NCBI GenBank assembly: GCA_000697475.1
Contig: JNEU01000877.1
Coordinates: 62,001 to 126,000 of the forward strand
Direction: 5' to 3'
Source: Lichtheimia corymbifera B2541
Taxonomy: Eukaryota; Mucoromycota; Mucoromycetes; Mucorales; Lichtheimiaceae
DNA length: 64,000 nt
A program made the translations under genes and the position numbers. This document shows, piece by piece, positions 11,897 to 23,581 of this stretch. Within the stretch, counting starts at the first letter, position 1; each line of letters opens with the position of its first letter. Under the pieces are notes generated by a model. The model was not told where the DNA came from. It saw only the letters and a program-made list of their open reading frames with translations, and did no database searches.

Positions 11897-13263
11897 TTAC
11901 AGCTGCGTCATCTTGATGACATTCTTGCCAACCAAATCCGGGTTTTCAATCTCTGCTTTGCCCTTGACCATTTGCAACTCACAGGTATAAACCAAGGCTG
12001 GATCACTTGGACGACCGTCAAGCTCTTCCACAGCACCATTGCTTACCATTGGGAGATGCTTCTTTTGATGTTCCCACGTACGTCGAGTGAGTGCATTCAC
12101 GGTGGATACAACACGCTTCACAGCATCGGCCAAAGCAGTAGGGGATGACTTGGGTTGTTCTTGGTAGCGTGCAACAACAAGAGCAGAAAACATATCACCG
12201 GTACCCGTAAAATAGCCACGGTAAGTAGGGAAAGAAATCAAATGCTGAGTCGATCCAGCTTGGCTTGTGAAGCAATACAGCGAGTTATCAGTGGCACCAG
12301 GCAATAAAATGTCCTCTGGCACATCAATAATAGGCAACTTCAGTGTCGTGATGACTACATTGGGCACACCAAATTCATGCAATTTTTGAGCTGCTTGACG
12401 AGCCGTGGCAAGTGAATCAATCTTGATATCGGTAAGCACCCTATACTAGCGTTAACGTCACATTCAATATGATCTCTCCCTCTCTCCTGACTTACTCTGC
12501 TTCAAATTGGTTGGGTGTAGCAACGTCTGAAATCCGCATAATGTTACGATATAAAGGGACGATTTCTTGTGCAACATAAAGACGACCCCAATCTCCCATG
12601 ACAGGATCACACACTAAATACATCCACATGAGTGCCTTTTCTCTCTTTTTTTTTTTCCCATTCCTGGTCAACTCATTTACCATATACGAGATCGGGGTTG
12701 GTGGCCTTGAGTTTTTGAACGAAATGCTCGATGGTTTCAAGAATAGCATAGTTGCCAATGTAACCTAAATGACAAAAAGTCATTGACCTGCGCCTCATCA
12801 TGCACAACAAAAAAGGTCGTTACCAGTAAGGATATGGGTATAGGCATCCGTCAATCCATTTCGCTCCAAGCCATCAAATAGTTCTTGTACATCCTTCTCA
12901 TTCAATCGACCACCCGTCCATGATGGATAACCTATACTCCATCATCAACATCATCATCCCATCCTCTCCATTCATTCCTGTTTTACCTGTATGATTCGAG
13001 AATTGCACTGTGTTGAGAATATCGACATCAAAACCGAGCGTTTGCAAAGGAAATACGGCCGCTTTATTGCCTGCAAGGAGATCGATCCATCAGTTGTTAT
13101 CTTGGCACTGAGTTCTTTTCTTTTCCATACCACAATAGCCCGAGACCTACAAGTTGGAATAAGTATACTAGAAACGATCAATAAAAAGAGCCCCACGGTG
13201 ACTTACCATGTGAGACTGAATGCTGAGCACACGATACGATTCGTCTTCCATCTTTGAATGCAT
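11897..13263 (-). CDS. BUD16: Pyridoxal kinase
   Basis: Seven exons (minus): 13263-13207, 13146-13131, 13070-12987, 12931-12824, 12764-12681, 12613-12496 and 12440-11897; 336 residues. The enzyme phosphorylates pyridoxal, pyridoxine and pyridoxamine with ATP to make PLP-pathway cofactors. Visible family hallmarks: [18 protein letters not shown] at the N-terminus, the substrate-site segment [27 protein letters not shown], and the ATP/catalytic segment [14 protein letters not shown] (GTGD catalytic Asp). Exon 2 is a 16-nt microexon coding VSGYC. A second in-frame ATG at 13251 is an alternative start. The canonical VVSGYVGN has become MVSGYCGN, a mild variation. Confidence 0.93.
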
Positions 13264-13905
13264 GGTGTAAGAGTGTGTGTGTGGGGTAGGTTGAATGAGA
13301 GGAGGAGGAATGGAGGGCGGGGAAGAAGTGAGGTCAAACTAAAAATGTGGTGCGGAGAGAAACGATGACCTCTCTCTTTGTGGGCTTTGTGTTATTCAAA
13401 CCACGATGGCGCAATGCCAGATGGAGTTGATATCAAATAGAATTGGATCACCATCACTGCTTACAAGTGTATACTATTAAGAGCATCAATGACAATGGCA
13501 ACCACTTGGTTTCAACGCCTGCTCCAATTTGGCCGATTCATGCAATATGGATCGCCTTGGCTCTTCAGATTTAATCCTGGCATATGCACCCTGTCACTTC
13601 GTTGGTTTATGCACCAATGCATCATCTCAACAAACATTTACCATTCATTGTGAGCACAAAAATTCATACGCCTACACCGTGCATAATACAGAATACTGTC
13701 GCCATCCATCTTACACCTTCCTCCATCCTTACCTTTTGATTGCTTACAAGATCAAATGCCCAACATATGTGTGTATCTCCTCATTTCCTTCAGCCTTGTG
13801 AACAAACACTGCTCTTTGTGATCATTCATAGGGTGTCATTGTTATCCTGCTCTCATTGTCATGGTAGTAGTCGTCATTGTGATATTGGATTCTTGGAATA
13901 AAGTA
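13264..13905. other. Region upstream of pyridoxal kinase, edge of repeat island
   Basis: No gene recognised. The part near 13818-13912 resembles 30320-30412 (shared CTTTGTGA, TCATTGTCATGGT and GTCATTGTGATAT blocks in the same order), so repeat-derived sequence starts before the inverted repeat proper. Confidence 0.5.
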
Positions 13906-15840
13906 GCTTTACAGCCGGTATAGGTAAAACATAAAGTTACCTGTTTCTCGAAATATTAATAATGAATCGTGGAGGCTTTATGAGAATGAAATTGATCAGC
14001 ATGCCCAAAAGCATCTTGTGTAAAAGTGCCAAGTTCGAAATGTGCAATCTCGGGGGTCATGGACCGTCCATTCATCATCACTCCTGTATATGGACGCTCC
14101 CATTCAAAATTTTGTAATGAAGTATGCAGTTTTTAAATGAATGAATTTGATCAGCATGACTCAGCGGACGTCCTTACCAAGTTTCAAGTTCGAGAGGGGG
14201 GAATTCCAAGGTACTGCATACTAATCGGCATTTCATGATTTCGGGCGGGGTACGGAGTTTCCGCCCATCATAGTAAACCCCACATTATACTCTCCCATTC
14301 AAGATTTTTAAATGAAGTGTGGGTTCTTTATTAAGACAACCTTGATCACCGTGTGCAAGAGAATCTTGTGTGAAAGTTTCAGGCTTGAGATGGTCAATCT
14401 CGATGTTTTGGGCCACCGGCTCGACATATAATACCATCCGTTCATCATCCGACGCTCCCATTTTAATTCTCACAATGAAGCCTGCGACTTTAATATGAAT
14501 GGAGTTGATCAGCATGTCGATGCCCAGCGCCCTGACCAAGTTTGACGATGGAGGTGGACAACCGCGGGGGTGTCCACTATACACCCTACTTGCGTTCCAT
14601 CCGTCCTATATTTGGACCGCCCGATTCGTAGGAACATCATAATGAAGCATGCGGTTTTAAAATGAATGGAGATGATCAGCATGACCCAGAGAACCTTCTG
14701 ACAAAGTTTCATGTTCGAAATGGGGAATCCCAAAGTAATTCATATTAGATGGCATTTCATGAATCCGGCCGGGTGCGGAATTTCCGCCGATCATAGTGAA
14801 CCCTATATTATACCCTGCCATTCGAAATCTTTAAATGAAATGCGGGTTCTTCATTAAGACAAAGTTGATCAGCATATCCGAAAGCATATTCTGACCAAGT
14901 TTGAGGTCAAAGTGAACAATGTCAAGATCATGGATCAATTTACAGTGTGCGTGGATATGTAGGGCAGTGCCTGACCAATTTAATTTCCAGCTCTTCCGCT
15001 CTCTCAGTTTCTTGCCTCTTCTCCCATTCTCAACTGTTGCCCCCATTCAAGGACAACTACCACCTGCGAACGATTCTCCTGCTTCAACCCATCATGTCAA
15101 GCCTACAACTGTCTTGATCCGATTGTCTTTGACTGAATGGCAACTCCATGGCGTGTGCACCCCACTAAGACCCGCGTTTCTTGACACTCCACCTTCTCTT
15201 GTACAATTCTCAACTATTATCAAATGTAACAGCATTCGTTCCAGCAGTTGCATTATTAAGCTCTTACTCCATTGTGCTCAAACAGCGTTCTCAGCCTTGT
15301 CACTCTACTACAACACACTCTCTCGCACACTTCTCTGCCTCGACCAAACATAGCAGCTGTTGCTATTATCAATGTATTTTACACTATTATCTCACGTTAC
15401 TTGCAGCATCTTGCTTTGAGGCATACAAATTACAATGGATGGGATGCTATATCAGCTATCATCATACCAGCCATCTTCACCTGGTTGGGCTGCCATGGAA
15501 GAAATGACCAAGAAATGATTGAACAGCAGCCGGATGGAGAAGGGAGCATGTCAGCAGTTATGCTATGGATATTTTCAACCAACATGGTGGATTTGATGGA
15601 TGGATGCAATCAAGTACAGTGATGAGATATCCTGGAATGTTGCTTTGGTTACTTGGAGCGAGCGTCGTCGGCAGGAACGATCACGTGGATACGGCTGCGG
15701 ACGATGATGGATTGATGAAAGGTGTTCTACAGTCATGGACGCTATTGAGATACTCAAGTCAATGCATGCAGCAGCTATTTTACAACCATGGATGAAGGAT
15801 GATTATGCCGGCAGTAACAAAGAATACAATGACACAATTA
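13906..15840 (+). repeat. Left arm of large inverted repeat
   Basis: Position x here matches the reverse complement of position 34312-x in 18425-20406. The relation holds without indels from about 14,060 to 15,622: the same long open frames occur in mirror positions on opposite strands with identical translations. Identity falls toward both ends: the outer 150-200 bp and the inner 15,640-15,840 are clearly diverged with small indels. The outer half is tandem monomers (separate entry). The inner half (about 14,900-15,640) has open frames up to 144 codons but no recognisable protein. The block TAGGTAAAACATAAAG lies near the outer end. Confidence 0.9.
13985..14900 (+). repeat. Higher-order tandem array inside left arm
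   Basis: Six diverged monomers can be phased on the core TGATCAGCATG or its variants at 13993, 14148, 14343, 14506, 14673 and 14866. Spacings are 155, 195, 163, 167 and 193. Monomers 1-3 match monomers 4-6 with offsets of 513, 525 and 523 bp, so the array is two copies of a three-monomer unit. Shared blocks include AAATGAATG before the core, AAGTTTCA after it, and TTCCGCC plus ATCATAGT in monomers 2 and 5. Confidence 0.8.
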
Positions 15841-16656
15841 TCCCTGTTGCCTCAATTAGATTCACCCATATCTTAGTCAATTCGCGATGCTCTTCCTATA
15901 TCATACTTGTTTATTAACATCCATACTATCACGTCCTATTCTTCGAATTTCTTGTTAAATGATAATTGGATTCAACATAACATTTAGAAGGGTATCGAGC
16001 ACTTGGTTAGTTTCTGGATTGAAAGTGGGAATAGACTTTGACATCATCGTATCCAGATGCTTTTGTTCTCTTGTCACAACATTATTACTACATTCACTAA
16101 AGCTTCCAGATTTACACCCTGATATGTAGAATGCAAGCGGCGAGTGTATTATGCAAAGAAATCCTGTTGGAATCCGGGTGTGTGTGAAGGCCCATAACTG
16201 CTGCTGGCATAGGTGTGCTCGGACATACGATGCTGCCAAACATGCCATGGTACATTTTTCTTTTGCATCTTTATTACAGCCAAGTCGAGATTGCTAGTGA
16301 GATTGATCCTCTTTATATGTTACCTCAAGCTACTGTCAAAAGCCAAGCACCCGATCCTTTATTACAGAGACATCATGTTGTCAATAAATGCCCGTTACTG
16401 CTATATTCTCCATACTTGCAGGGAGATAAACGATGACTATTGCATGGTATAATAAGCTTCAGGGAAACCAACTGTGGAAAGGGATCATAATCCAACAACA
16501 CGCACTTGTGCACACACTTGGTTCATGGATTATCATTTTCAATTGACATACAATGGAGATCAGTCAAATGTTACTTGATAGTGAGTTATCATACATACGA
16601 AGACAAGAATATATTATGTTTAATACAAAAGATGGTTTATTGATTACAATACTAGA

Positions 16657-17522
16657 CTAAACGAGCAGCTGTTGGTTTCCTAAAGCCAAGACTAAAGTAC
16701 TCACAGGGATGACCACGAGAAGGTCGCCACTCAACCATCCCCAACCTCTACCTGTAGGCACCAATTCCAGGTCGACGAGGCGCTTGTTATGCCACTTTAG
16801 CCCAAGATAAGATTGCAGTTTCCCACAACTCATCCTAGTCAAGGTGCCGGACTTGACGCGCCAAAACCTCGTTGGGAAGAAACCATGCAGATACAAAAGT
16901 GTAGCAAAGTGTGATCAGTTAATACATGTTTTAAGAGAGTACATACGTACCTTCCCCCTCCAGTTCCCTCCAGTGAATCCTTTAGCATTACCCAAACAAG
17001 AGCCACTTGTTGGTATCTTTGGATAGCGGTCAATTTATTAGTGCACCCTGGACACTGCTACCGGTCTGCGTTTCGTCCTCGGCCAAACGCCCATGCAACA
17101 CGCCGACACGTGGTGGGCAGCCAGTTTACGAGGAATGGCCAACATCCTTGCTACCTTCGTATCAAGATCTGCTGGGATTCATGGACATTGTACACCATGG
17201 AAGCTGGGCTTTGAGGGGCTCCATTAGGTCCTCCAGTCGCTGCAAACAAGGCATGTGAGTATTACAAGCAATACAACGAAAAGATAGAAACAACTTACTA
17301 TGACCAACACAGCGTAGTAGCTGAAACAGCTTACCACGCCCTGCAGATCGATCGATGGAGTTGAGAGAGCAAAGAGGGTGGAGGTTGCCAGGCGACGCGC
17401 AGCAATTTGTCTCTCGTCGCGACGCTGCTGAATTTCAAATTAAGGCGTTCCCATTGGCCAACACCTCTCAACGGCCAACGCACCAGACTTCGATTTACGA
17501 GGCTTGCATGGGGAGCTTCCAC
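16657..17522 (-). pseudogene. Unrecognised minus-strand coding debris in spacer
   Basis: Open minus-strand segments at 17522-17331 (63 codons, containing WPLRGVGQWERLNLKF), about 17,240-17,050 (containing ARMLAIPRKLAAHHV) and 16896-16657 (79 codons, containing RVKSGTLTRMSCGKLQSYLG) lie in the same direction and have protein-like composition. They are separated by stop codons and possible introns. I cannot connect them into one frame with confidence and recognise no domain. It could be a decayed host gene or a retroelement fragment. Confidence 0.3.
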
Positions 17523-18074
17523 TTAATACCACTTGCCAGAAAGTCATAACGTGTTACTCTTGTATGAATAAAATAATATTGTTACAGTGAAAGTATGTGA
17601 ACATTTGGGAATAATAGAATATCATCATCATCATCATCTTCGTAATACTGCTGGCTGCTATTGATTTAGCATTTTTTATTATGATGTGGCTCTCAGATAA
17701 CAATGTCCATATAACGCATGCATCATGAATAAAGAGTAAATTTAACTTTTCATATTACAATGGAGATCCTAAGTTGCTACGCTATATGTTATTATTTCAT
17801 TGTGCATGCCCCTCGTATTAGCGTTTTAGCTGGCTGTGGCATCAAGCATGGTCCGTGCGCATCCCTTTTTATGCAGCTCGACACACTACAGAATCCAAAT
17901 GTGATATGGAACCATTATTGTCATATACATGCCTTGACACACATTCATTATTGGATGTTGTATACTTATGTACCTTTCTAAAGGCAATCATCACCTTCAT
18001 CCATTTGTGCAACAACAACCTGTCAAGGGCGTGCGTGTGAACCACAACGTGCACTTTCACTCAGCTCGTCATTT

Positions 18075-18230
18075 TCCCGTTAATGCAATGGACACCATCC
18101 ATTGGGAGAAAGCAACTCCATCACGCTTACGGCATAGGTAAAACATAAAGATGCCCATATCTTAAAATCTTACAATGAAGCGGGGGGGGGGGTCTTTAAT
18201 AGCACAAGGTTGCTCAGAGTGACTCAAAGA
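18075..18230 (+). repeat. Third copy of the arm-terminal sequence
   Basis: The stretch around TAGGTAAAACATAAAG (18136-18151), with preceding CATCACGCTTAC and following AAAATCTTACAATGAA, matches the outer end of the right arm (reverse complement of about 20,300-20,445) with scattered substitutions. It is oriented like the left arm, so it is not part of the mirror symmetry of the two arms. Confidence 0.75.
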
Positions 18231-18424
18231 ATAATGTGTGCAAATTTTATTTCTATTCCCCTTTGCAATCGGAAACCAACTTAGTGATCCACATCTCGTG
18301 CATATGATCTGATTGTACGAATGCTCTTTTATATATGTTGAATGAAGAATAGTACATGGTAGCGTGTATGTTGTTTATCGAGAAAGTATGTTAAGGGAAC
18401 AAATTGATAAGCTACGGGTGTGTC

Positions 18425-20406
18425 ACATCGAGTCGACATGGATAACTGTGCCATTGTATTCTTGATTGCTGCCGTCATAAACATCCTTCATCCTTGGATC
18501 CAAATAGCTGCTGCATGCATTGACTTGAGTATTCCAATAGCATCCATGACTGTAAGGCACCTTTCGGCAATATATCATCCATTTGGTCGATCCCATCCAA
18601 TCCATCATCATCCTAAGCCGTATCCATGCGATCGTTCCTGCCGACGACGCTCGCTCCAAGTAACCAAAGCAACATTCCAGGAGATCTCATCACTGTACTT
18701 GATTGTATCCATCCATCAAGCCCACCATGTTGGTTGAAAATATCCATAGCATAGCTGCTGACATGCTCCCTTCTCCATCCGGCTGCTGTTCAATCATTTC
18801 TTGGTCATTTCTTCCATGGCAGCCCAACCAGGTGAAGATGGCTGGTATGATGATAGCTGATATAGCATCCCATCCATTGTAATTTGTATGCCTCAAAGCA
18901 AGATGCTGCAAGTAACGTGAGATAATAGTGTAAAATACATTGATAATAGCAACAGCTGCTATGTTTGGTCGAGGCAGAGAAGTGTGCGAGAGAGTGTGTT
19001 GTAGTAGAGTGACAAGGCTGAGAACGCTGTTTGAGCACAATGGAGTAAGAGCTTAATAATGCAACTGCTGGAACGAATGCTGTTACATTTGATAATAGTT
19101 GAGAATTGTACAAGAGAAGGTGGAGTGTCAAGAAACGCGGGTCTTAGTGGGGTGCACACGCCATGGAGTTGCCATTCAGTCAAAGACAATCGGATCAAGA
19201 CAGTTGTAGGCTTGACATGATGGGTTGAAGCAGGAGAATCGTTCGCAGGTGGTAGTTGTCCTTGAATGGGGGCAACAGTTGAGAATGGGAGAAGAGGCAA
19301 GAAACTGAGAGAGCGGAAGAGCTGGAAATTAAATTGGTCAGGCACTGCCCTACATATCCACGCACACTGTAAATTGATCCATGATCTTGACATTGTTCAC
19401 TTTGACCTCAAACTTGGTCAGAATATGCTTTCGGATATGCTGATCAACTTTGTCTTAATGAAGAACCCGCATTTCATTTAAAGATTTCGAATGGCAGGGT
19501 ATAATATAGGGTTCACTATGATCGGCGGAAATTCCGCACCCGGCCGGATTCATGAAATGCCATCTAATATGAATTACTTTGGGATTCCCCATTTCGAACA
19601 TGAAACTTTGTCAGAAGGTTCTCTGGGTCATGCTGATCATCTCCATTCATTTTAAAACCGCATGCTTCATTATGATGTTCCTACGAATCGGGCGGTCCAA
19701 ATATAGGACGGATGGAACGCAAGTAGGGTGTATAGTGGACACCCCCGCGGTTGTCCACCTCCATCGTCAAACTTGGTCAGGGCGCTGGGCATCGACATGC
19801 TGATCAACTCCATTCATATTAAAGTCGCAGGCTTCATTGTGAGAATTAAAATGGGAGCGTCGGATGATGAACGGATGGTATTATATGTCGAGCCGGTGGC
19901 CCAAAACATCGAGATTGACCATCTCAAGCCTGAAACTTTCACACAAGATTCTCTTGCACACGGTGATCAAGGTTGTCTTAATAAAGAACCCACACTTCAT
20001 TTAAAAATCTTGAATGGGAGAGTATAATGTGGGGTTTACTATGATGGGCGGAAACTCCGTACCCCGCCCGAAATCATGAAATGCCGATTAGTATGCAGTA
20101 CCTTGGAATTCCCCCCTCTCGAACTTGAAACTTGGTAAGGACGTCCGCTGAGTCATGCTGATCAACTTCATTCATTTAAAAACTGCATACTATATTACAA
20201 AATTTTGAATGGGAGCGTCCATATACAGGAGTGATGATGAATGGATGGTCCATGACCCCCGAAGTTGCTCACCTCGATTGTGAGACTGGCACACATTGTG
20301 CCGTAGACCGCGACGAGCAACTTTGTTCTCGTAAAGACCTCACCATTCATTGTAAGATTTTGAGATATGGGCGTCTTTATGTTTTACCTATGTTGTAAGC
20401 GTGATG
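18425..20406 (-). repeat. Right arm of large inverted repeat
   Basis: Mirror image of 13906-15840. Its tandem monomer cores sit at about 19446, 19639, 19806, 19969, 20164 and 20319. The inner end (18,432-18,650) differs from the left arm by substitutions and a net 24-bp length change. The outermost 200 bp are diverged from the left arm but resemble the 18,075-18,230 copy. Confidence 0.9.
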
Positions 20407-20770
20407 AAGTTGCTTTCTTCTATGGATGGTGTCGACTGCATTAACAGAAAGATGAAGAGCTGAGGCAGAGATCCAGTTGAAATAAAAGGTGAGCAAATCC
20501 TAGCTGAAGATTTATTCATTTCATCTTTGGGTTTATATATCTTTTGGAATCTAATTCTTGGAAGATTTCATATGGAAACAACGTATGCCTAATCCTTCAT
20601 GTTATTGCTGTAGTAATGCACAATGGGATGATGGTGCAGTTGTTTGCATTGAAAAGTGAAGGACTTTCAGTGCATGCATGAGCTGAGTTTGGAACAAAAC
20701 ATGGTGCACGAAACCTGGTGGAAAGAGCCAAACCCCTTTCTTTAACTCGTCAAGACAACACCCACAGAGT

Positions 20771-21743
20771 ATGGACGACACCGATACCAAAGCCATTGTT
20801 TCAGAATTGCAGCGAGCACAACGATCTGCCAGTAGTGGGACTCGACCCCAGAGGAGGAATGACCGGCTACTCGATGGTATGCTTTCTTCTCCAGCACGTA
20901 AACTTGCCGCCATGTCTCGATCAGAATTGCTGGAACAGCGTGAACGCAACGAGAGAATGTTGCAGAATACGTACGTGTGTATGGTATGGATACTTTTACT
21001 GCATTAGACTTATGCGTTATTGTAGGAGCATTGTCAACACATTACCGGATAAGGGCGCCAAACTAAAGAACAGCATTGCACAAATTGATGCATTATTACA
21101 ACAACAGGAGAATACAGCAGCAGCAGCAGCAGAAGCTTCAACATCCAATATGACTCAATCCAATATACGTCAAATGTCGTTAGAAGAGAATGGATCCAAT
21201 AGTCGATCATTGTTGGCTGAAAAGGATGTGGATGGGATGGTAAGTAAATGAAGATCATGCTGATGGGAGCATATCGCAAACTGGACTTGATATGGTAGGC
21301 GCATTCCAAAACACGTATGATGCCCATGGACGAATCAATGCAATTACAGAATGAACAACTACAAGCTATGAAGGTAAGATAGACAGGAAAAAGTGTATGA
21401 GCGCTCGATACTCATTAGTCCTTTGTATAGGATGAAAAACTAAGACGACAAATGGCTGCCTTACGACCTCCACAACCCAAATTTACAGAATCATTGGCAG
21501 ATGACTTGAGGCAAGTAGATCCTTTTTCACCTGGCATCGTGTATACTCATTCATCTCTACATTAGTCTCTCGATGGAACGCATGAAATTGAATCCTGAAA
21601 CTGGGTCTCATCGACCACCGGATGATGATCGTGACGAATACGAGTCAGATAGCGAGGATGAAGATTCTATAGACCAAGCCATCTATGACAGCTTATACGA
21701 GGATGATGAAGGCTTTGACGAGGAATATGATGATCGTCGTTAA
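20771..21743 (+). CDS. Gdown1/POLR2M (GRINL1A)-like RNA polymerase II-associated protein
   Basis: Exons 20771-20970, 21026-21239, 21299-21373, 21431-21510 and 21566-21743 give 248 residues. Intron 4 must use a GC donor (GCAAGT at 21511) with an ordinary AG acceptor; the nearest GT choice shifts the frame to a stop. The N-terminal region has SRSELLEQRERNERMLQN, then after the first intron LPDKGAKLKNSIAQIDALL. This matches the pattern of the animal Gdown1 core (a Leu/Arg helix followed by the LPDKG motif), which binds Pol II and competes with TFIIF. The C-terminus is very acidic (SDSEDEDSIDQ, YEDDEG). Assignment rests on the motif and its place near the N-terminus; the rest is low complexity. 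Confidence 0.55.
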
Positions 21744-22017
21744 GTTAACTACTAGTGATGTTGGATTTCCTTTGTACCTTTATTGTGTAAATATATAATG
21801 ATCCTTTACCAACTTAATTGCATGTACATGTTGTCATTTCCTCTCTCAATTGGATATTGGGTTCCAAAATAAAGCGGCATTGTTGGCAATAAGAATAGTA
21901 ATGATTAAAACGATATAGATAAGGATGATAGGTATGGATCGACTGGATTATCAGATGGAATGAGGCGGACTACTGGTGATGAACGGTGGTGTGGTATGGG
22001 TGATTGTGGGGGTCATT

Positions 22018-23581
22018 TCAAGGTTGTGGGTTGGATGGGGTCGTTGCAGCTGCAATGCTGACAGGTGAAACCGGTTGGTAACGTCGGGACTTTTCAAAAT
22101 CATCATGATTGTCCTAATCACATAGTTCTTAGCGTCATCTATATTTCATCTAGAATGATCCATCTCTCTCTCTTACCACAGGGCTTGTACTGCGAACAGG
22201 ACTAGGTGGCAATCCCATAGCTTGTGATTTGATACTGTGACTTGAAGATGTCGGTGTTGTAGGTACACTACTAAAACGATGCTGATGATGATAATTGCTA
22301 TAATCAAGAAGCTCGGCTTGTGACAGTCGTATCGATAGCCTGCGACTTCCGGCTACAGCAGCAGTAGCAGTCAATGAAGAAGGAGAACCTGGTGGTTTAG
22401 GCGTATTGGAACGACTTGATCTGAAGGAGCGTATTGAACCAGAGCGTGAAGAAGGAATACGTGGATAAGTTGAAAGGTGATGTTCTGCCAAGAATTGCTC
22501 CAAAAAGTCGACAATTAAGGGTTCCTTCATAGCCGACAGCTTGTACTCCTCAAATGACTATATCCAAAGTAAGTATACATGGCAATGTGACACATATACA
22601 CAGCATTTGAGCCACCCATCTCTTACATATACATCACGTTCACTCGTATACACAAACAAACCCTCTCACTCTCTCACCCCTCCCTTCCTTTTGCATGATT
22701 CTTCTTACCAATTTGCCATCATTGTCCACATCCAGGTCATCAAACATTCGGGTAATCATGTCCTTGATCTCACTTGTTTGATCTTCATCATCAGAGAATG
22801 TGCGTGACTAGATGAATGAATGAAAAAAGCATATAGCAGAATTAGGCAATGGATAATATGACCTACTACAGACGTGTTTACCAATTGCAGCATCACTCGC
22901 TCCAGCTCCGGTTTAGTAAGATAGCCATCATGATCCACATCGTACAACTTGAACGATACTATGCACAGGATGTCAGCCCTTTTTACAATCATGGCTCTCT
23001 CTAATATCTTTATCTATGCATGAAAAGTTTATACTCACATGCAAGCTTTTCCTCTGGTGTCCCTTTCATGAATACGCTAAGCCCATCGACAAATTCCCTA
23101 GATGATCATTGGTGGTATCATCATCATTAGCCCATGCGTTCGTGTAAAGCATCATCAACCTCCTCCTCTTCCCCTTCCTTACCGGAAATCAATCATTTTG
23201 TCGTTATCTTTATCAAAGGCAGCATAGAGACGATTCAAAAACATGTCATCATTGGGTGATACGGATGGGACGCATTTTCTGACAGTCTATTTTCATTGTC
23301 CCAAGGATGATTTAGAACCGCTGTTGGGTCGACTCGAATAGAAGAGCTCACCTCTCGAAATACATCTTCAGTAATGGTGCTGTGGTCCGATCGTCGTGAT
23401 GTTGAAGTTTCCAAATTATGCCGGAGATGCCGAATCTCTTTCGGGGAGACTTGTTGGTGGGGTTGAGAATAAAGCGTCAGTGTATTGAAGACACGGGGGG
23501 AGGGAGGCGAAGAAAGGATGGTTGCTTACAATGCGTTTTACGTGATAATACTCGGTTCTCTTTGCTTTTAGCTTGACCCAT
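22018..23581 (-). CDS. N-myristoylated-type EF-hand calcium sensor with disordered tail
   Basis: Eight exons (minus): 23581-23530, 23449-23352, 23286-23183, 23097-23039, 22958-22882, 22807-22709, 22557-22177 and 22113-22018; 321 residues. It begins MGQAKSK, a good N-myristoylation consensus (Gly2, Ser6). Three calcium-binding loops are readable: DKDNDKMIDFRE, DVDHDGYLTKPE and DVDNDGKLSFEE. The first EF-hand position is degenerate. The order resembles calcineurin B, CIB and NCS proteins, but the roughly 140-residue Ser/Arg/Pro-rich tail after the last EF-hand is not part of those families. It likely acts as a membrane-associated Ca2+ sensor (inference). The tail has SxxRS clusters that could be kinase sites. 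It is tail-to-tail with the Gdown1-like gene. Confidence 0.8.

Larger units (their letters stand above)
15841..18424. other. Spacer between inverted-repeat arms
   Basis: No recognised intact gene. Three parts stand out. 16,213-16,440 has overlapping short open frames. 16,657-17,540 has several minus-strand open segments with plausible splice signals (for example a donor near 17,298 and an acceptor near 17,245) that could be exons of a decayed gene. 18,075-18,230 is a third copy of the arm-terminal sequence. An 11-nt G run lies at 18,182-18,192. Confidence 0.5.

Noticed and set aside
14285..15046. Minus-strand open frames of 71-99 codons in the arm as small proteins
   Set aside because: They fall on the tandem monomers and simply translate the repeat; starts and stops are not conserved between monomers.
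14919..15353. Open frame of 144 codons in the left arm (and its mirror copy 18959-19393) as a gene
   Set aside because: It has no recognisable domain; overlapping frames of similar length exist in the same stretch, and its exact duplication is explained by the inverted repeat. Not enough to call a CDS.
13906..20406. Classic TIR DNA transposon with transposase
   Set aside because: No DDE-type or other transposase motif could be read in the spacer on either strand, and no clear target-site duplication was seen at the ends.
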